Origin: Thermoplasma sp.
GTDB lineage: Archaea > Thermoplasmatota > Thermoplasmata > Thermoplasmatales > Thermoplasmataceae
Reading direction: 5' to 3'
DNA length: 33,333 bases
NCBI RefSeq assembly: GCF_023256435.1
Contig: NZ_JAGDXM010000040.1
Span: forward strand, 1-33,333
The translations under genes and the position numbers were made by a program. Positions 20,816 to 30,458 of this stretch are shown one piece after another. Every line of letters begins with the position of its first letter. Position 1 is the stretch's first letter. Below the pieces are notes generated by a model, which saw only the letters and a program-made list of their open reading frames with translations, did no database searches and was not told the DNA's origin.

Positions 20816-23300
20816 TTATGTGCCTGAGATCCTCATCCTTGCCGGCAAATCTGTAAAGCGCAAATGCGTTCAGAAGCACTGGAAGCATGGATTTCAGCGA
20901 TCCGTGGAGATGATCCTCCTCGATTATTCTATACCTTGAAGACACTATGCCGTCATAGTTCTCGCTGCGTATATTGCCGAATATGGAATAACATGCATCA
21001 TAGTATTCGATATTTGTCGGAGGTTTTGGCATCTTATCGAAGTACATTCTGAATTCCTCAATATTATCTGTGAACAGGTACATTAACGCCCTGTGGAACG
21101 ATGCATTCACTATCTCATATGGAATGTTCATATGGTATGCTGCCTGATCAGCCTTTTCCATATACTTCATGGCAAGATCGCTATTTCCCTTCAGATAGAA
21201 ATAGTAAGAGAGTGCTATGTAGAATGTGCTGGCATAATCATCTCTGTACACATTTTTCTCTATCTCCTGTTCCGATACCTCTGATCCGCCATCTGCAATG
21301 CTGGATATCATCTGCGTGAATATCCTGGCCATAGAGGACTGTTCTTCATTTGCACCCTCTTCAGCCGCGAGCATGGCATACTTTCTTGCCAGTTTGAAAT
21401 CCAGAAGACCTGTGTAATAGAGTGCAAGGAACCTGTGTATGTGGTAGGCAACACGCTTTTCTCCGGTGACGTCCAGTATCCTCAGCATAAGCGGTATGTA
21501 TCCCTCAGCATATTCCTGATGGCCGATTACGTAGTATATCTCGGAGAGATTGTACACGGCGTAGAGCCTGGATATCAGATCCCCCGTGGTGTAGGTATGT
21601 TCGATCAGCTCCTTGAGGGTACTTATTGCATGATCATACTTGCCCGTATACACATCTATGAGGGATATGTTGTTGAGGTTCCTTGCGACCTCGGAGTAGT
21701 TGCCTATGGCCCTGTTTATCTCCAGGGCCTCACCATATTTCCTCAGGGCATCATCGTATCTGTACTCCGCCATGTCTATACCGCCGAGCAGGTTCAGGGC
21801 TCCTGCCTCCATATCCTTCAGGCCCATCTTCCTCGACCTGATCAGAACATCCTGGAGAAGATCCGTTGCGGCATCGTAATCTCCTCTTCTGTAAAGTATG
21901 GACGCCTTCTTATATTTGAGCGATATCTCGCCCCTCTCATCATTGAGCTTTCCAGAGAGACTATCAAGTAGCTCGCTGGCTCTATCATATTCACCTTTCG
22001 ATATGAGAATACTAGATACATCCATAACCACGGTGAGGCTGTCGTGATCGTATGCATTGTAGCATTCTAGCGCTCTTTCCAGCTCCCCCTTTCTGTAATA
22101 GGCATGGCAGAGAACGTATGCTGCCGGTGATTTGCTGTCTTTTCCAAAGACGAACTCCAGATCCTCTATTGCCTCATCTATAGAACCGTACATATCCACT
22201 ATCTTTTCTCCAGCCTGCTCTATGATCTCCATTATGTCGTTCAGGCGTCCTCCCTGTCTCAATATATGTATCTTCTGGGCTTCATTCAGAGATCTGAAAA
22301 AATCTGTCTCATACATTCTCTGTATTATGTATTCTTTCTCTGATTCTGATATATTTCGTATCACAGTCTGCTTGATCTTATCATTGTCGTATCTCACAAC
22401 ACCATTGACGAATCTTATCACACCAGACGCCTCAAGGCTCTTCATCATCTCGAGCAGATCGGACTTAGGCTTGGTTAGAAGTGAAGAGAGATCCTCCAGA
22501 GTGAGATCCCTTCCAACTAAAGCCATTATCTGTATCATCGTCCTCTGAAGTTCCGTCAGATTCTTGAGAACGCGTTCGTAGTAGATCTCAGTGGTGGGTG
22601 GAACAGGAAAATAGCGGAAGGACACCTCATTTATTTCGTTTTTTTCGTTTATCAGGCCAAGGTCTTTATAATACCTCAGAGCATAGCGAAAATTATCCAT
22701 ATTGAAGTTTGTTATTCTGGCGATCTCCTTTACAAAGTTCTCCGGTAGCTTGTAACCCATCTTCTTTGTCAAAAATACTATATCATCGAGGCTGGGTTTT
22801 TCTATCTTCAGTATATTTATGTAATCCTCACACGCTATGAAATTTATGAATCTATCGTAATCTTCAACATCATCTGTACTGTACGTTCCTATGAAGGTCA
22901 TGTTCCTGTTCCGCGTTGATCTGCACATATAGAGCAGTATGTTCTTCGATTCTATTGTGAGCCTCTCCATTCCGTATACCACAACCACGATCCTTTTCCT
23001 GTTGTTCTTGACAAATTCGTCAAATTCCTTTATTATTTCATTTCTGTCTCTACTCTCAGTTTTGGATGTGAGTTTATCCATTATTGCGTTTACGGTCTGA
23101 TTCCTGTAAAGCTCGCCTATTGGAGGAGCAGCCTCGGAGACAACAAAGTAATCGAGTTTCTCCAGAGATTTCAGCAGTATCTCCAGAATGTCCTTTTTTC
23201 CTATGAAGTTATCCCCAACTAGCACATATGAAGATGATCCTTTCTGAATGCTTGATATTATAAAATCAGGGATCTCCTTGAGTGAGAGCACCTTCTCCAT
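20748..23300 (-). CDS. STAND/AAA-like NTPase with winged-helix region and C-terminal TPR array
   Basis: 850 aa: N-terminal 'SSYVLVGDNFIGKKDILEILLK' P-loop-like and 'RIVVVVYGMERLT'; central 'LTELQRTMIQIMALVGRDLTLEDLSSLL' wHTH; multiple TPRs ('AGALNLLGGIDMAEYRYDDALRKYGEALEINRAIGNYSEVARNLNNI'). Confidence 0.8.
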   Translation of the reverse strand: MEKVLSLKEIPDFIISSIQKGSSSYVLVGDNFIGKKDILEILLKSLEKLDYFVVSEAAPPIGELYRNQTVNAIMDKLTSKTESRDRNEIIKEFDEFVKNNRKRIVVVVYGMERLTIESKNILLYMCRSTRNRNMTFIGTYSTDDVEDYDRFINFIACEDYINILKIEKPSLDDIVFLTKKMGYKLPENFVKEIARITNFNMDNFRYALRYYKDLGLINEKNEINEVSFRYFPVPPTTEIYYERVLKNLTELQRTMIQIMALVGRDLTLEDLSSLLTKPKSDLLEMMKSLEASGVIRFVNGVVRYDNDKIKQTVIRNISESEKEYIIQRMYETDFFRSLNEAQKIHILRQGGRLNDIMEIIEQAGEKIVDMYGSIDEAIEDLEFVFGKDSKSPAAYVLCHAYYRKGELERALECYNAYDHDSLTVVMDVSSILISKGEYDRASELLDSLSGKLNDERGEISLKYKKASILYRRGDYDAATDLLQDVLIRSRKMGLKDMEAGALNLLGGIDMAEYRYDDALRKYGEALEINRAIGNYSEVARNLNNISLIDVYTGKYDHAISTLKELIEHTYTTGDLISRLYAVYNLSEIYYVIGHQEYAEGYIPLMLRILDVTGEKRVAYHIHRFLALYYTGLLDFKLARKYAMLAAEEGANEEQSSMARIFTQMISSIADGGSEVSEQEIEKNVYRDDYASTFYIALSYYFYLKGNSDLAMKYMEKADQAAYHMNIPYEIVNASFHRALMYLFTDNIEEFRMYFDKMPKPPTNIEYYDACYSIFGNIRSENYDGIVSSRYRIIEEDHLHGSLKSMLPVLLNAFALYRFAGKDEDLRHIISVTPEPFVESLKKLTRYSQTQ

Positions 23301-23351
23301 ACTGCAACATCCACCAATGTGAATTAAAACTTTCTTCCATAAATCAAGATT

Positions 23352-24104
23352 TCATTTCATATTTAGGCTTATTCTCTTTCCAGAATATGTTGTTCGGTAA
23401 ATTCCGAACTCCGGATTATCCTTGAGCTGTTCTATGCTGAATACTGGCCCCTGTTTGCAGACCTGTAGGCCGCCCACTGAACACGAATCGCATATCCCGA
23501 TGCCGCATTTCATTGTTCTTTCAAGGGAGAATTCAGCGTTGACATGTCTGTCCCTGAGTTTCAGCATAACCCTGTAAAGCATCTGCTCAGGCCCGCACAC
23601 ATATATCTTCCTGTACACGGACAGATCCATGCGATCCAGGAGATCGTGGGGGAAACCATGGAAACCGGCGCTGCCATCATCCGTCGCAAGGAACAGTCTG
23701 CTATCAGGAAAACGGTCTGCGAATATGATCTCATCACGGGTTTTCGCAGAGATTATGGCATCCGTCTCTGAATCTGCTATGGGAAGAAGCGATGCAATTC
23801 CGGAACCACCGCCTATTAGAAGTTTCCTGCCAGACTCGACCTGGAACCCGTTTCCATATGGACCACGTATGAAGAACTCATTTCCTGGCTGAAGTTCTAT
23901 CATCGCCTGAGACACCTTTCCATAAGCCTTCACGGTTATACCTTTCAGAGAACCTATGTATGAGAGAGACATCGGTATTTCACCGAGTCCAGGCAGCCAT
24001 ACCATCACAAACTGTCCTGCCGAAATCTTCTGATCCCATCTGAAGAACAAGGTTCTTACGTTCTTCGCCTCGTCTTTTACCCTTTCCACGGTGATTCTGT
24101 TCAT
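23352..24104 (-). CDS. pyrK: Dihydroorotate dehydrogenase electron-transfer subunit (FAD, 2Fe-2S)
   Basis: 'LLIGGGSGIASLLPIA', 'YVCGPEQMLYRVM', 'MKCGIGICDSCSVGGLQVCKQGPVF' 2Fe-2S motif; ATGA overlap with pyrD. Confidence 0.92.
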   Translation of the reverse strand: MNRITVERVKDEAKNVRTLFFRWDQKISAGQFVMVWLPGLGEIPMSLSYIGSLKGITVKAYGKVSQAMIELQPGNEFFIRGPYGNGFQVESGRKLLIGGGSGIASLLPIADSETDAIISAKTRDEIIFADRFPDSRLFLATDDGSAGFHGFPHDLLDRMDLSVYRKIYVCGPEQMLYRVMLKLRDRHVNAEFSLERTMKCGIGICDSCSVGGLQVCKQGPVFSIEQLKDNPEFGIYRTTYSGKRISLNMK

Positions 24105-25003
24105 CTTATCGCTACCCCCACCATATCGGATATTCTACCAAAGCCCTCGTCATCCATGAACGTGTTCATCTGCGATATTATATCCCTGAATATTCCTTTG
24201 CCCTTAGTGTAAAGTGCTGTGCCGATCTGCACAGCCGAAGCACCTGCCATTATATATTCGACTGCATCTTCGAAGCTGGCTATACCTCCAACGCCTATTA
24301 TCTCCTTTCCAGTTTCCTTCTTGACTTCATACACATATCTGATTCCCACAGGCTTTATGGCTGGTCCGGATAACCCACCGTAGACATTCGTCAGAACAGG
24401 CGATCTTGCCCTTATATCGATCTTCATGGCCTTTACAGTATTTATGAGCACATACGCATCAGCCTTCTCTGCGGCCTTAGCAATATCCAGTATGTTTGAT
24501 ACGTTCGGACTGAGCTTTGCAAACACGGGGATCTTCAACTTTGATTTGATCTCATTAACTATATCTTCGACTAGGTCAGGATCGGATCCGACCTCAAGAC
24601 CAAAACCTTTAACATGCGGGCAGCTGAGGTTGAGTTCAACAGCATCACAACCGTACTCCTGCATTTTCAATCCAAGGGATGTGAAGCCATCCGCATCTGA
24701 TGCAAATACGCTTCCTATCACGGGCTTCCCTGCTTGTTTTGCTATTCTGATCTCTTCAGCAAAATTGTCTATACCCGGATTTGATAGACCCACCGCATTG
24801 ATCAGGCTGTCTCCATATTCCACTATTATGGGCGAGGAATAGCCATCCCTCTCCTCATTTCCTATCGATTTAGTTACAACAGCCGCGGCGCCATTTTTCA
24901 TCACATCTAGCATGGTATATCCATTTTCATCAAGTATACCAGATGCCAGCATGAGGGGGTTTTCAAGCCTGATGCCCGCTATGGAGGTGGATAGATCTGC
25001 CAT
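24101..25003 (-). CDS. pyrD: Dihydroorotate dehydrogenase, catalytic subunit
   Basis: 'RLENPLMLASGILDENGY', 'GCDAVELNLSCPHVKGFG', 'VYGGLSGPAIKPVGIRYVYEV', 'IIGVGGIASFEDAVEYIMAGASAVQIGTALY'. Confidence 0.95.
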   Translation of the reverse strand: MADLSTSIAGIRLENPLMLASGILDENGYTMLDVMKNGAAAVVTKSIGNEERDGYSSPIIVEYGDSLINAVGLSNPGIDNFAEEIRIAKQAGKPVIGSVFASDADGFTSLGLKMQEYGCDAVELNLSCPHVKGFGLEVGSDPDLVEDIVNEIKSKLKIPVFAKLSPNVSNILDIAKAAEKADAYVLINTVKAMKIDIRARSPVLTNVYGGLSGPAIKPVGIRYVYEVKKETGKEIIGVGGIASFEDAVEYIMAGASAVQIGTALYTKGKGIFRDIISQMNTFMDDEGFGRISDMVGVAIR

Positions 25004-25195
25004 CAAGAGGTTACGTTATACCAATATGTAAATGCTTTTCTGATACGCTTCGAAGAGTAGAGAAATTCATGATATGATTGCGCATTCTGATAGCTATTTC
25101 AAAATCAAAATCAATTAAAGTTAAGACAAATATTTAGATATCAATATTTTAATAGAAAACTATATTTCCTGGGATGTGATAACGGAGATCGAAAT

Positions 25196-26413
25196 ATGCC
25201 TAAATTCTCACGATCTGCTGTATTGTCAATATTGCTGATACTTGCGGTTACGTTTACCATGAGGATGACCACGAACATGCTGATGACATCAATACCAGTA
25301 CTTGCAAAGTTCACGCTGTTGGCGTCCACATTCCTCACGGCGTTGCCTGTAGTGATGTACGCAGTGACCGGTCTGCTGGCAAACCTGTTCCTCAACGGGA
25401 GGATACGGGCTTCAAGAATAGCCGTATCGATAGCGGCATCGCTTTTCGTTATGGCGCTTTCTCTTCCGCTGTTCTATCTAGCGCAGAATATATGGGAGGT
25501 TGCCGCGATAGCTGCTGTGGATGGTCTATCGATGGGCCTCGTCCCGCCGCTATTACTCACGATGATCTCACTTGCATACGAGGATATAAGGGATAACGTT
25601 CTTGGCTTTTATACCTCTGCTCTCTCCATAAGCCTGATCGCAGGTACCTTCATGCAGGGATTTCTACTCTCTTCGATATCGGTTTCAGTGCGTGATCTCT
25701 TTCTCTACTTCTTCCCGGTTCCCCTCATATCGGCCTTGCTTATGCTGATACTGGCAGCGAAGATCAAGATCGATGATGGGAGCCAGAGGAGAAATATATC
25801 AACATCGACCATAATAAGAACTATACCCAGATTGTTCAGGAATCGCGGATTCAATTTCGGGTTCTATGGCAATCTGACCTACTCTTTCCCCTTTGTTATA
25901 ATTATGACCTATGGCAGCCTCATAGCGAAATACTATTCCGGTCTATCGCCAGCCATGTTCTTTTATGCTTTGACATCGTTTTTCTTTGTATCCATGATCA
26001 CGAGGCTTTCCATGTCATTCCACCCGCCTGAAAACCGCTACAGGCTCATGTTCGTATCGCTGGCCTTCACCATCGTGGGTTTTGTTGCTCTGACACTGAG
26101 CCGCAATCCATACGAATTCGTCATCTCAATGATTCTGCTTGGATTCCCTCACGGTTCCATCTATCCAATAGCGACAATGAGCGTGTCCTCATCGGTGCAG
26201 AAATCAGAAATATCAATAGCATTTGCCACATTCAACATAATATTCAACATACTTAATCTTGCACTCCCTGCTGCATTCGGCTACATAGCCCAGATCGCAA
26301 CGATCCGCATCGCTATGTTGGTCATGATAGCACCGATGGCTTACATCTCCTACGAATCCATAAGAAACGGGATCGCCATAAGGAGACAGCGATCGGCGAT
26401 CACAGCCGATTGA
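25196..26413 (+). CDS. MFS transporter (about 12 TM)
   Basis: Multiple hydrophobic helices throughout 405 aa, with MFS-like two-half organisation. Confidence 0.75.
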   Translation: MPKFSRSAVLSILLILAVTFTMRMTTNMLMTSIPVLAKFTLLASTFLTALPVVMYAVTGLLANLFLNGRIRASRIAVSIAASLFVMALSLPLFYLAQNIWEVAAIAAVDGLSMGLVPPLLLTMISLAYEDIRDNVLGFYTSALSISLIAGTFMQGFLLSSISVSVRDLFLYFFPVPLISALLMLILAAKIKIDDGSQRRNISTSTIIRTIPRLFRNRGFNFGFYGNLTYSFPFVIIMTYGSLIAKYYSGLSPAMFFYALTSFFFVSMITRLSMSFHPPENRYRLMFVSLAFTIVGFVALTLSRNPYEFVISMILLGFPHGSIYPIATMSVSSSVQKSEISIAFATFNIIFNILNLALPAAFGYIAQIATIRIAMLVMIAPMAYISYESIRNGIAIRRQRSAITAD

Positions 26414-26453
26414 TCCTTCAAAGCAAGATGCATTGGGATTCATATATGAACAG

Positions 26454-26465
26454 TTTTTTATAAGG
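26454..26465 (+). promoter_or_regulatory. Putative TATA box for HMG-CoA reductase
   Basis: 'ttttttataagg' ~20-28 bp upstream of ATG 26483. Confidence 0.45.
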
Positions 26466-26482
26466 TTTGTCTATCATTGTAT

Positions 26483-27739
26483 ATGAAAACATCTGACATC
26501 TCCGGCTTCTATAAACTGTCCGTGGATGAACGTCTCCAGTTTGTGAAGGAATTTTCTGATCTGACAGAAGAAGAGGTTTCCATTCTAAAGAAGAACGGAT
26601 CGCTGCCCATTGAAAAGGCCGACAAGATCATTGAGAACGTTATAACAACCATAGAGCTGCCCATGGGGATAGCTGTAAACTTCAGGATAAATGATCGGGA
26701 CTATCTGATTCCGATGGCGATAGAGGAGCCGTCAGTGGTTGCCGCTGCATCAAATGCCGCAAAGGTGGCGAGGAAGAAGGGTGGTTTCAAGGCCTTCGCT
26801 ACTGATCCGTTGATGATTGGAGAAATACAGGTTTTAGATGTTCCGACGCCATATAGAGCAAAGATAGAACTGCTTGAGGAGAAGCAGAAGATAATAGAGA
26901 TGGCGAATACAAGGAGCAGAACTCTGTCATCCATGAATGCTGGGGCAAAAGACATCGAGGTTGAGATCTTCGAGAATCCATACAGGATGATGATAGTTCA
27001 CCTTATAGTTGATGTGAGGGATGCCATGGGTGCAAACGTGATAAATAGCATGTGCGAATACATAGCACCGGAAATCGAAAGGATAACAGGCGGCCGCGTC
27101 AATTTGAGGATACTGAGCAATCTGACCAGAAACAGAATAGCATACGCTTCTGCGGTTTTTTCCAAGGACATAATCGGAGAGAAGGCGGTTAACACCATAA
27201 TAGATGCATATCACATGGCCGCCATTGATATATACAGGGCGGCTACCAACAACAAGGGAATAATGAATGGAGTGGACGCAGTCCTCATGGCAACCATGAA
27301 CGACTGGAGATCTGCCGAGGCAAACGCGCATTCCTATGCAGCACTATATGGCTATGGGCCATTGGCAAGATATGAAAAAGACGAGAATGGTGATCTCGTT
27401 GGAACGATCGAGATCCCGATTGCGGTCGGCACGGTTGGAGGCACAACGAGAAGCATCGACAAGGCAAGGATAGCAATGAAGATCCTCGGGGTTAAGGATT
27501 CAAGGGAATTTGCCGGTGTGCTTGCTGCTGTCGGTCTAGCCCAGAACTTTGCCGCATTGAGGGCACTTGCGACAGAAGGTATACAGAGAGGGCATATGGA
27601 ACTGCATTCCAGAAACATTGCAATGTCCGTCGGAGCAGTTGGGGACGAGATCGATCGTGTCGTGGCTAGGATGCTTGAGGAAAAGGACATATCTATGACG
27701 AATGCGAAAAAGATACTAGATGAGATAAGGAAAAAATAG
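26483..27739 (+). CDS. 3-hydroxy-3-methylglutaryl-CoA reductase, class II (bacterial-type)
   Basis: 'ENVITTIELPMGIAVNFRINDRDYLIPMAIEEPSVVAAASNAAKVARK', 'DAMGANVINSMCEYIAPEIE', 'IAVGTVGGTTRS', 'LAAVGLAQNFAALRALATEGIQRGHMELHSRNIA'. Confidence 0.95.
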   Translation: MKTSDISGFYKLSVDERLQFVKEFSDLTEEEVSILKKNGSLPIEKADKIIENVITTIELPMGIAVNFRINDRDYLIPMAIEEPSVVAAASNAAKVARKKGGFKAFATDPLMIGEIQVLDVPTPYRAKIELLEEKQKIIEMANTRSRTLSSMNAGAKDIEVEIFENPYRMMIVHLIVDVRDAMGANVINSMCEYIAPEIERITGGRVNLRILSNLTRNRIAYASAVFSKDIIGEKAVNTIIDAYHMAAIDIYRAATNNKGIMNGVDAVLMATMNDWRSAEANAHSYAALYGYGPLARYEKDENGDLVGTIEIPIAVGTVGGTTRSIDKARIAMKILGVKDSREFAGVLAAVGLAQNFAALRALATEGIQRGHMELHSRNIAMSVGAVGDEIDRVVARMLEEKDISMTNAKKILDEIRKK

Positions 27740-27855
27740 ATCACGTATTGCGCACATACAAGTCAGAAGTGGCTAGAAAGCTTAAGGCCGCATCAGGCGA
27801 TCTTCGGTGTAGATCTTGCAGATGACATCGCATTGTTCCGATGATCTGCCAGCAT

Positions 27856-27867
27856 AATGTATAAATT
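27856..27867 (+). promoter_or_regulatory. Putative TATA box for nuclease-like gene
   Basis: 'atgtataaattt' ~23-34 bp upstream of ATG 27890. Confidence 0.45.
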
Positions 27868-27889
27868 TAGATAATCCCTATGGAAATTG

Positions 27890-28414
27890 ATGAATATACT
27901 TCTTCTTCTTGGAGCCCTCTCGTCTATTCTAATACTAATCGTCCTGATACTGTATTTCGAACTCCAATCGCTCCGGAAGAGGCTCCTAGCAAAGGAATCC
28001 CAGATCCAGGAAACGCTGCAAAGAGCTAACTCCACGTTCAGCGAAGCCATGGCGATGAGGGAAGAAGCACAGAGGATGAAGGAGGATCTGGAACGACGGA
28101 TAGACGAAGCGCGGAGGGAATCCGTTCAGAAGAGCAAAGAGGTTGTCGCTGGAAAGGTCACGGAACAGCTGGCACCATTTTTTCCAAATTTCAAGTACAA
28201 TCCAAGGGATGTGAGGTTCATAGGCACGCCAATAGATCTGGTTGTATTCAATGGGCTTGATTCAGGGAAGGTGGAATCAATAGTGTTCATGGAGATAAAG
28301 ACTGGAAACTCGAGGATGACGGAGAGGGAAAAGAGCGTCAAGGAGGCCATAGATGCTTCGCGGGTATCGTTTGAGATATTGAGAATAGACTCTACCTTAG
28401 ATCAGGTGGAATGA
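27890..28414 (+). CDS. Membrane-anchored endonuclease distantly related to archaeal Holliday junction resolvase
   Basis: N-terminal TM + coiled coil + PD-(D/E)xK core 'DVRFIGTPIDLVVFNGL...SIVFMEIKTGNSRMTEREKSVKEAI'. Confidence 0.85.
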   Translation: MNILLLLGALSSILILIVLILYFELQSLRKRLLAKESQIQETLQRANSTFSEAMAMREEAQRMKEDLERRIDEARRESVQKSKEVVAGKVTEQLAPFFPNFKYNPRDVRFIGTPIDLVVFNGLDSGKVESIVFMEIKTGNSRMTEREKSVKEAIDASRVSFEILRIDSTLDQVE

Positions 28415-28487
28415 AATATGCAATTTCAGCTAAGCATCTGCCTGCAATCGCATTCTATGGATCTTCAATGAGGCCTCATCCACCATC

Positions 28488-28886
28488 TCATTCCCCAATC
28501 TTTCTCCACCAATATGGGTACTGGTTCAATATCTCTAGATTTGGATAAACGGCGGCGATCTTATCCTTTAAAACTGCATGTTCTATTACAGCCTCGATAT
28601 ATTCTCCGGCCTTCATGTCGTAATCTTTTACAAGTTCCTGGGGTATCTCCAGACCTATGTGGTCATAACCCCGACTGTCCTTGAAGGTCACCGTGCGGCA
28701 GATGGCCTTCTCATCTATGCTGTGGGTCGGTAATTTTAGATGGGGATCGAACACCTTGACTAGATGTACGAGCAGATATTCATCACCGTTTCCGCGTAGA
28801 TTGGCATAGCTCACAGTCTCCGCAGGTATTCTTACAATGATCTTGCCGTTTTCGTCCCTGAGCATTTCAACAAATCGTTCAGGCAT
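28488..28886 (-). CDS. Hypothetical protein with AbrB/swapped-hairpin-like segments
   Basis: 'DSRGYDHIGLEIPQELVKDYDMKAGEYIEAVIEHAVL' resembles an AbrB-type swapped hairpin; start at M8 (28886) fits leaderless spacing from TATA 'tttttataat' (28907-28916 region). Confidence 0.55.
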   Translation of the reverse strand: MPERFVEMLRDENGKIIVRIPAETVSYANLRGNGDEYLLVHLVKVFDPHLKLPTHSIDEKAICRTVTFKDSRGYDHIGLEIPQELVKDYDMKAGEYIEAVIEHAVLKDKIAAVYPNLEILNQYPYWWRKIGE

Positions 28887-29088
28887 TGATAATAAAATTT
28901 GTGGCATTATAAAAAGTTAACTGTAAATTTTTTACGATTTTTTTCGGTTAAATCGAATCTGTATATAGCAATAATGGCATTTACATTCAAAAGACAGATG
29001 TCAATTTTGATCGGACCGCATGATACCTTATGTTGGATGCCTTCGAAAATGGCTCTTGGATTTTCTTGTTAAATATTGTCCAAAATTA

Positions 29089-30438
29089 TTAATGGCCCTC
29101 TAGATCTGCAGGCGATATGGTGTTGATGAGATTTCTGACATGCTTCAGGCCAAGATATTTCCTTATATATGGTGAGGAATCTGTATATTTGTACGTGGTC
29201 ATGAAATCGCTGTCAAAAGATTGCCTCAGCATCTCAAGTCTTTCATTGAATACCTTTCCAAGCTTTAGGGCCATGTTTGCATCGATCTCTGGTCTGAGAA
29301 ATATCTGTATTGGATTCGTTCTGTACGTCTGGCCTCTTACATAAACCCCATCGGCATCAAAGACATCGCGAACTGAATAGAGTCCGGCCCTCCCATCCCA
29401 TCTTCCACTGTCGATTGTCCTGACGAACAGCGGATTATTCATTATTCTGGAATACATCCACTCGTTTACAAGAAAGCGATCAATCCTATATCCCCTGCCG
29501 TCGTAATCCTTGGAATTGACTAGCAAGACCTCATTTTCTCCGGAATTCATTAGAAGGTCTTCATAGTGAAGATAGAATTCTGCGTCGAAGTTGCCTTCCC
29601 TGCGGTGCGATCTGACGTAATCGTCGAAACCTGCACCAGCCCTGTAACCGTTCGATCTCTTCAATGAATACGTAATACTCCTCTCATATGATCCTATCTT
29701 TCTTGCCTTGAAATTTATATAATCATTATTACCCATAATCTTGGAAAAATGGAATATGCCCACGTTCATGCCTGTATGGTAGAATATCCGCCTCTCAAAT
29801 AATATGGCTTCCTTGATGGTGTAAGAACTCAATATCATCCCTCTTGCGAAGTTCGATCCAGCTTCTGAGAATATGAAATTTGTTGGCAATATGTATATCA
29901 TATTCTCTATGCCATTCCTTAGATCGTTTGCTAGAGCTATCTGGTATAGATCCTGAAGCCCAGAATTTTCAGAATCGAAATATCTCATCAATCTTTCAAT
30001 CTTCCTTTTGACGATATAACCTATATAGAGGTAGGGCGGATTTGTTATGTGAAAAGGTGGAAAATCGGATTCTATTTTGGGATAATTGGCAATTGAGTCG
30101 TTTTTCCTTATATTTCTTAACGCAACATTTTCAGGTATACCATATTCTTTTAATCTGTTTACAACTCTTTCTATCATTTCTTCCTGTATATCGAACATGT
30201 AGATGTGTTTCGAGAAGAATGACACGCGATCTTTATATGGTATATAATTGAGCATTGGAAGGATAAGGTTCCCCTCACCGCAGAACAGATCCATCCACGC
30301 ATAGTGATATAATTTATCAGATATCATTGGATAAATGTATCTCTGAAATATCTCTTCCGGTGTAAGATGAACTCCGAGATCGCGTCTTCTGTTGACATCT
30401 TCATGATCACTTTTCATCTGGCGATCGGTTATGTCCAT
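29089..30438 (-). CDS. N6-adenine DNA methyltransferase (gamma/M.TaqI-like arrangement)
   Basis: 'DLGVHLTPEEIFQRYIYPMI', motif I 'MDLFCGEGNLILPML', acidic motif II 'HIYMFDIQEEMI', motif IV 'HITNPPYLYIGY', C-terminal target-recognition-like region. Confidence 0.88.
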   Translation of the reverse strand: MDITDRQMKSDHEDVNRRRDLGVHLTPEEIFQRYIYPMISDKLYHYAWMDLFCGEGNLILPMLNYIPYKDRVSFFSKHIYMFDIQEEMIERVVNRLKEYGIPENVALRNIRKNDSIANYPKIESDFPPFHITNPPYLYIGYIVKRKIERLMRYFDSENSGLQDLYQIALANDLRNGIENMIYILPTNFIFSEAGSNFARGMILSSYTIKEAILFERRIFYHTGMNVGIFHFSKIMGNNDYINFKARKIGSYERSITYSLKRSNGYRAGAGFDDYVRSHRREGNFDAEFYLHYEDLLMNSGENEVLLVNSKDYDGRGYRIDRFLVNEWMYSRIMNNPLFVRTIDSGRWDGRAGLYSVRDVFDADGVYVRGQTYRTNPIQIFLRPEIDANMALKLGKVFNERLEMLRQSFDSDFMTTYKYTDSSPYIRKYLGLKHVRNLINTISPADLEGH

Positions 30439-30458
30439 CACGTTATTATTAAATTTTC

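Noticed and set aside
21435-21971. 178-aa plus-strand ORF antisense to the TPR/ATPase gene
   Set aside because: Shadow ORF with no promoter or domain opposite a clear TPR coding region.
26701-27744. Several minus-strand ORFs opposite HMG-CoA reductase
   Set aside because: All antisense to a confidently identified gene with no independent support.
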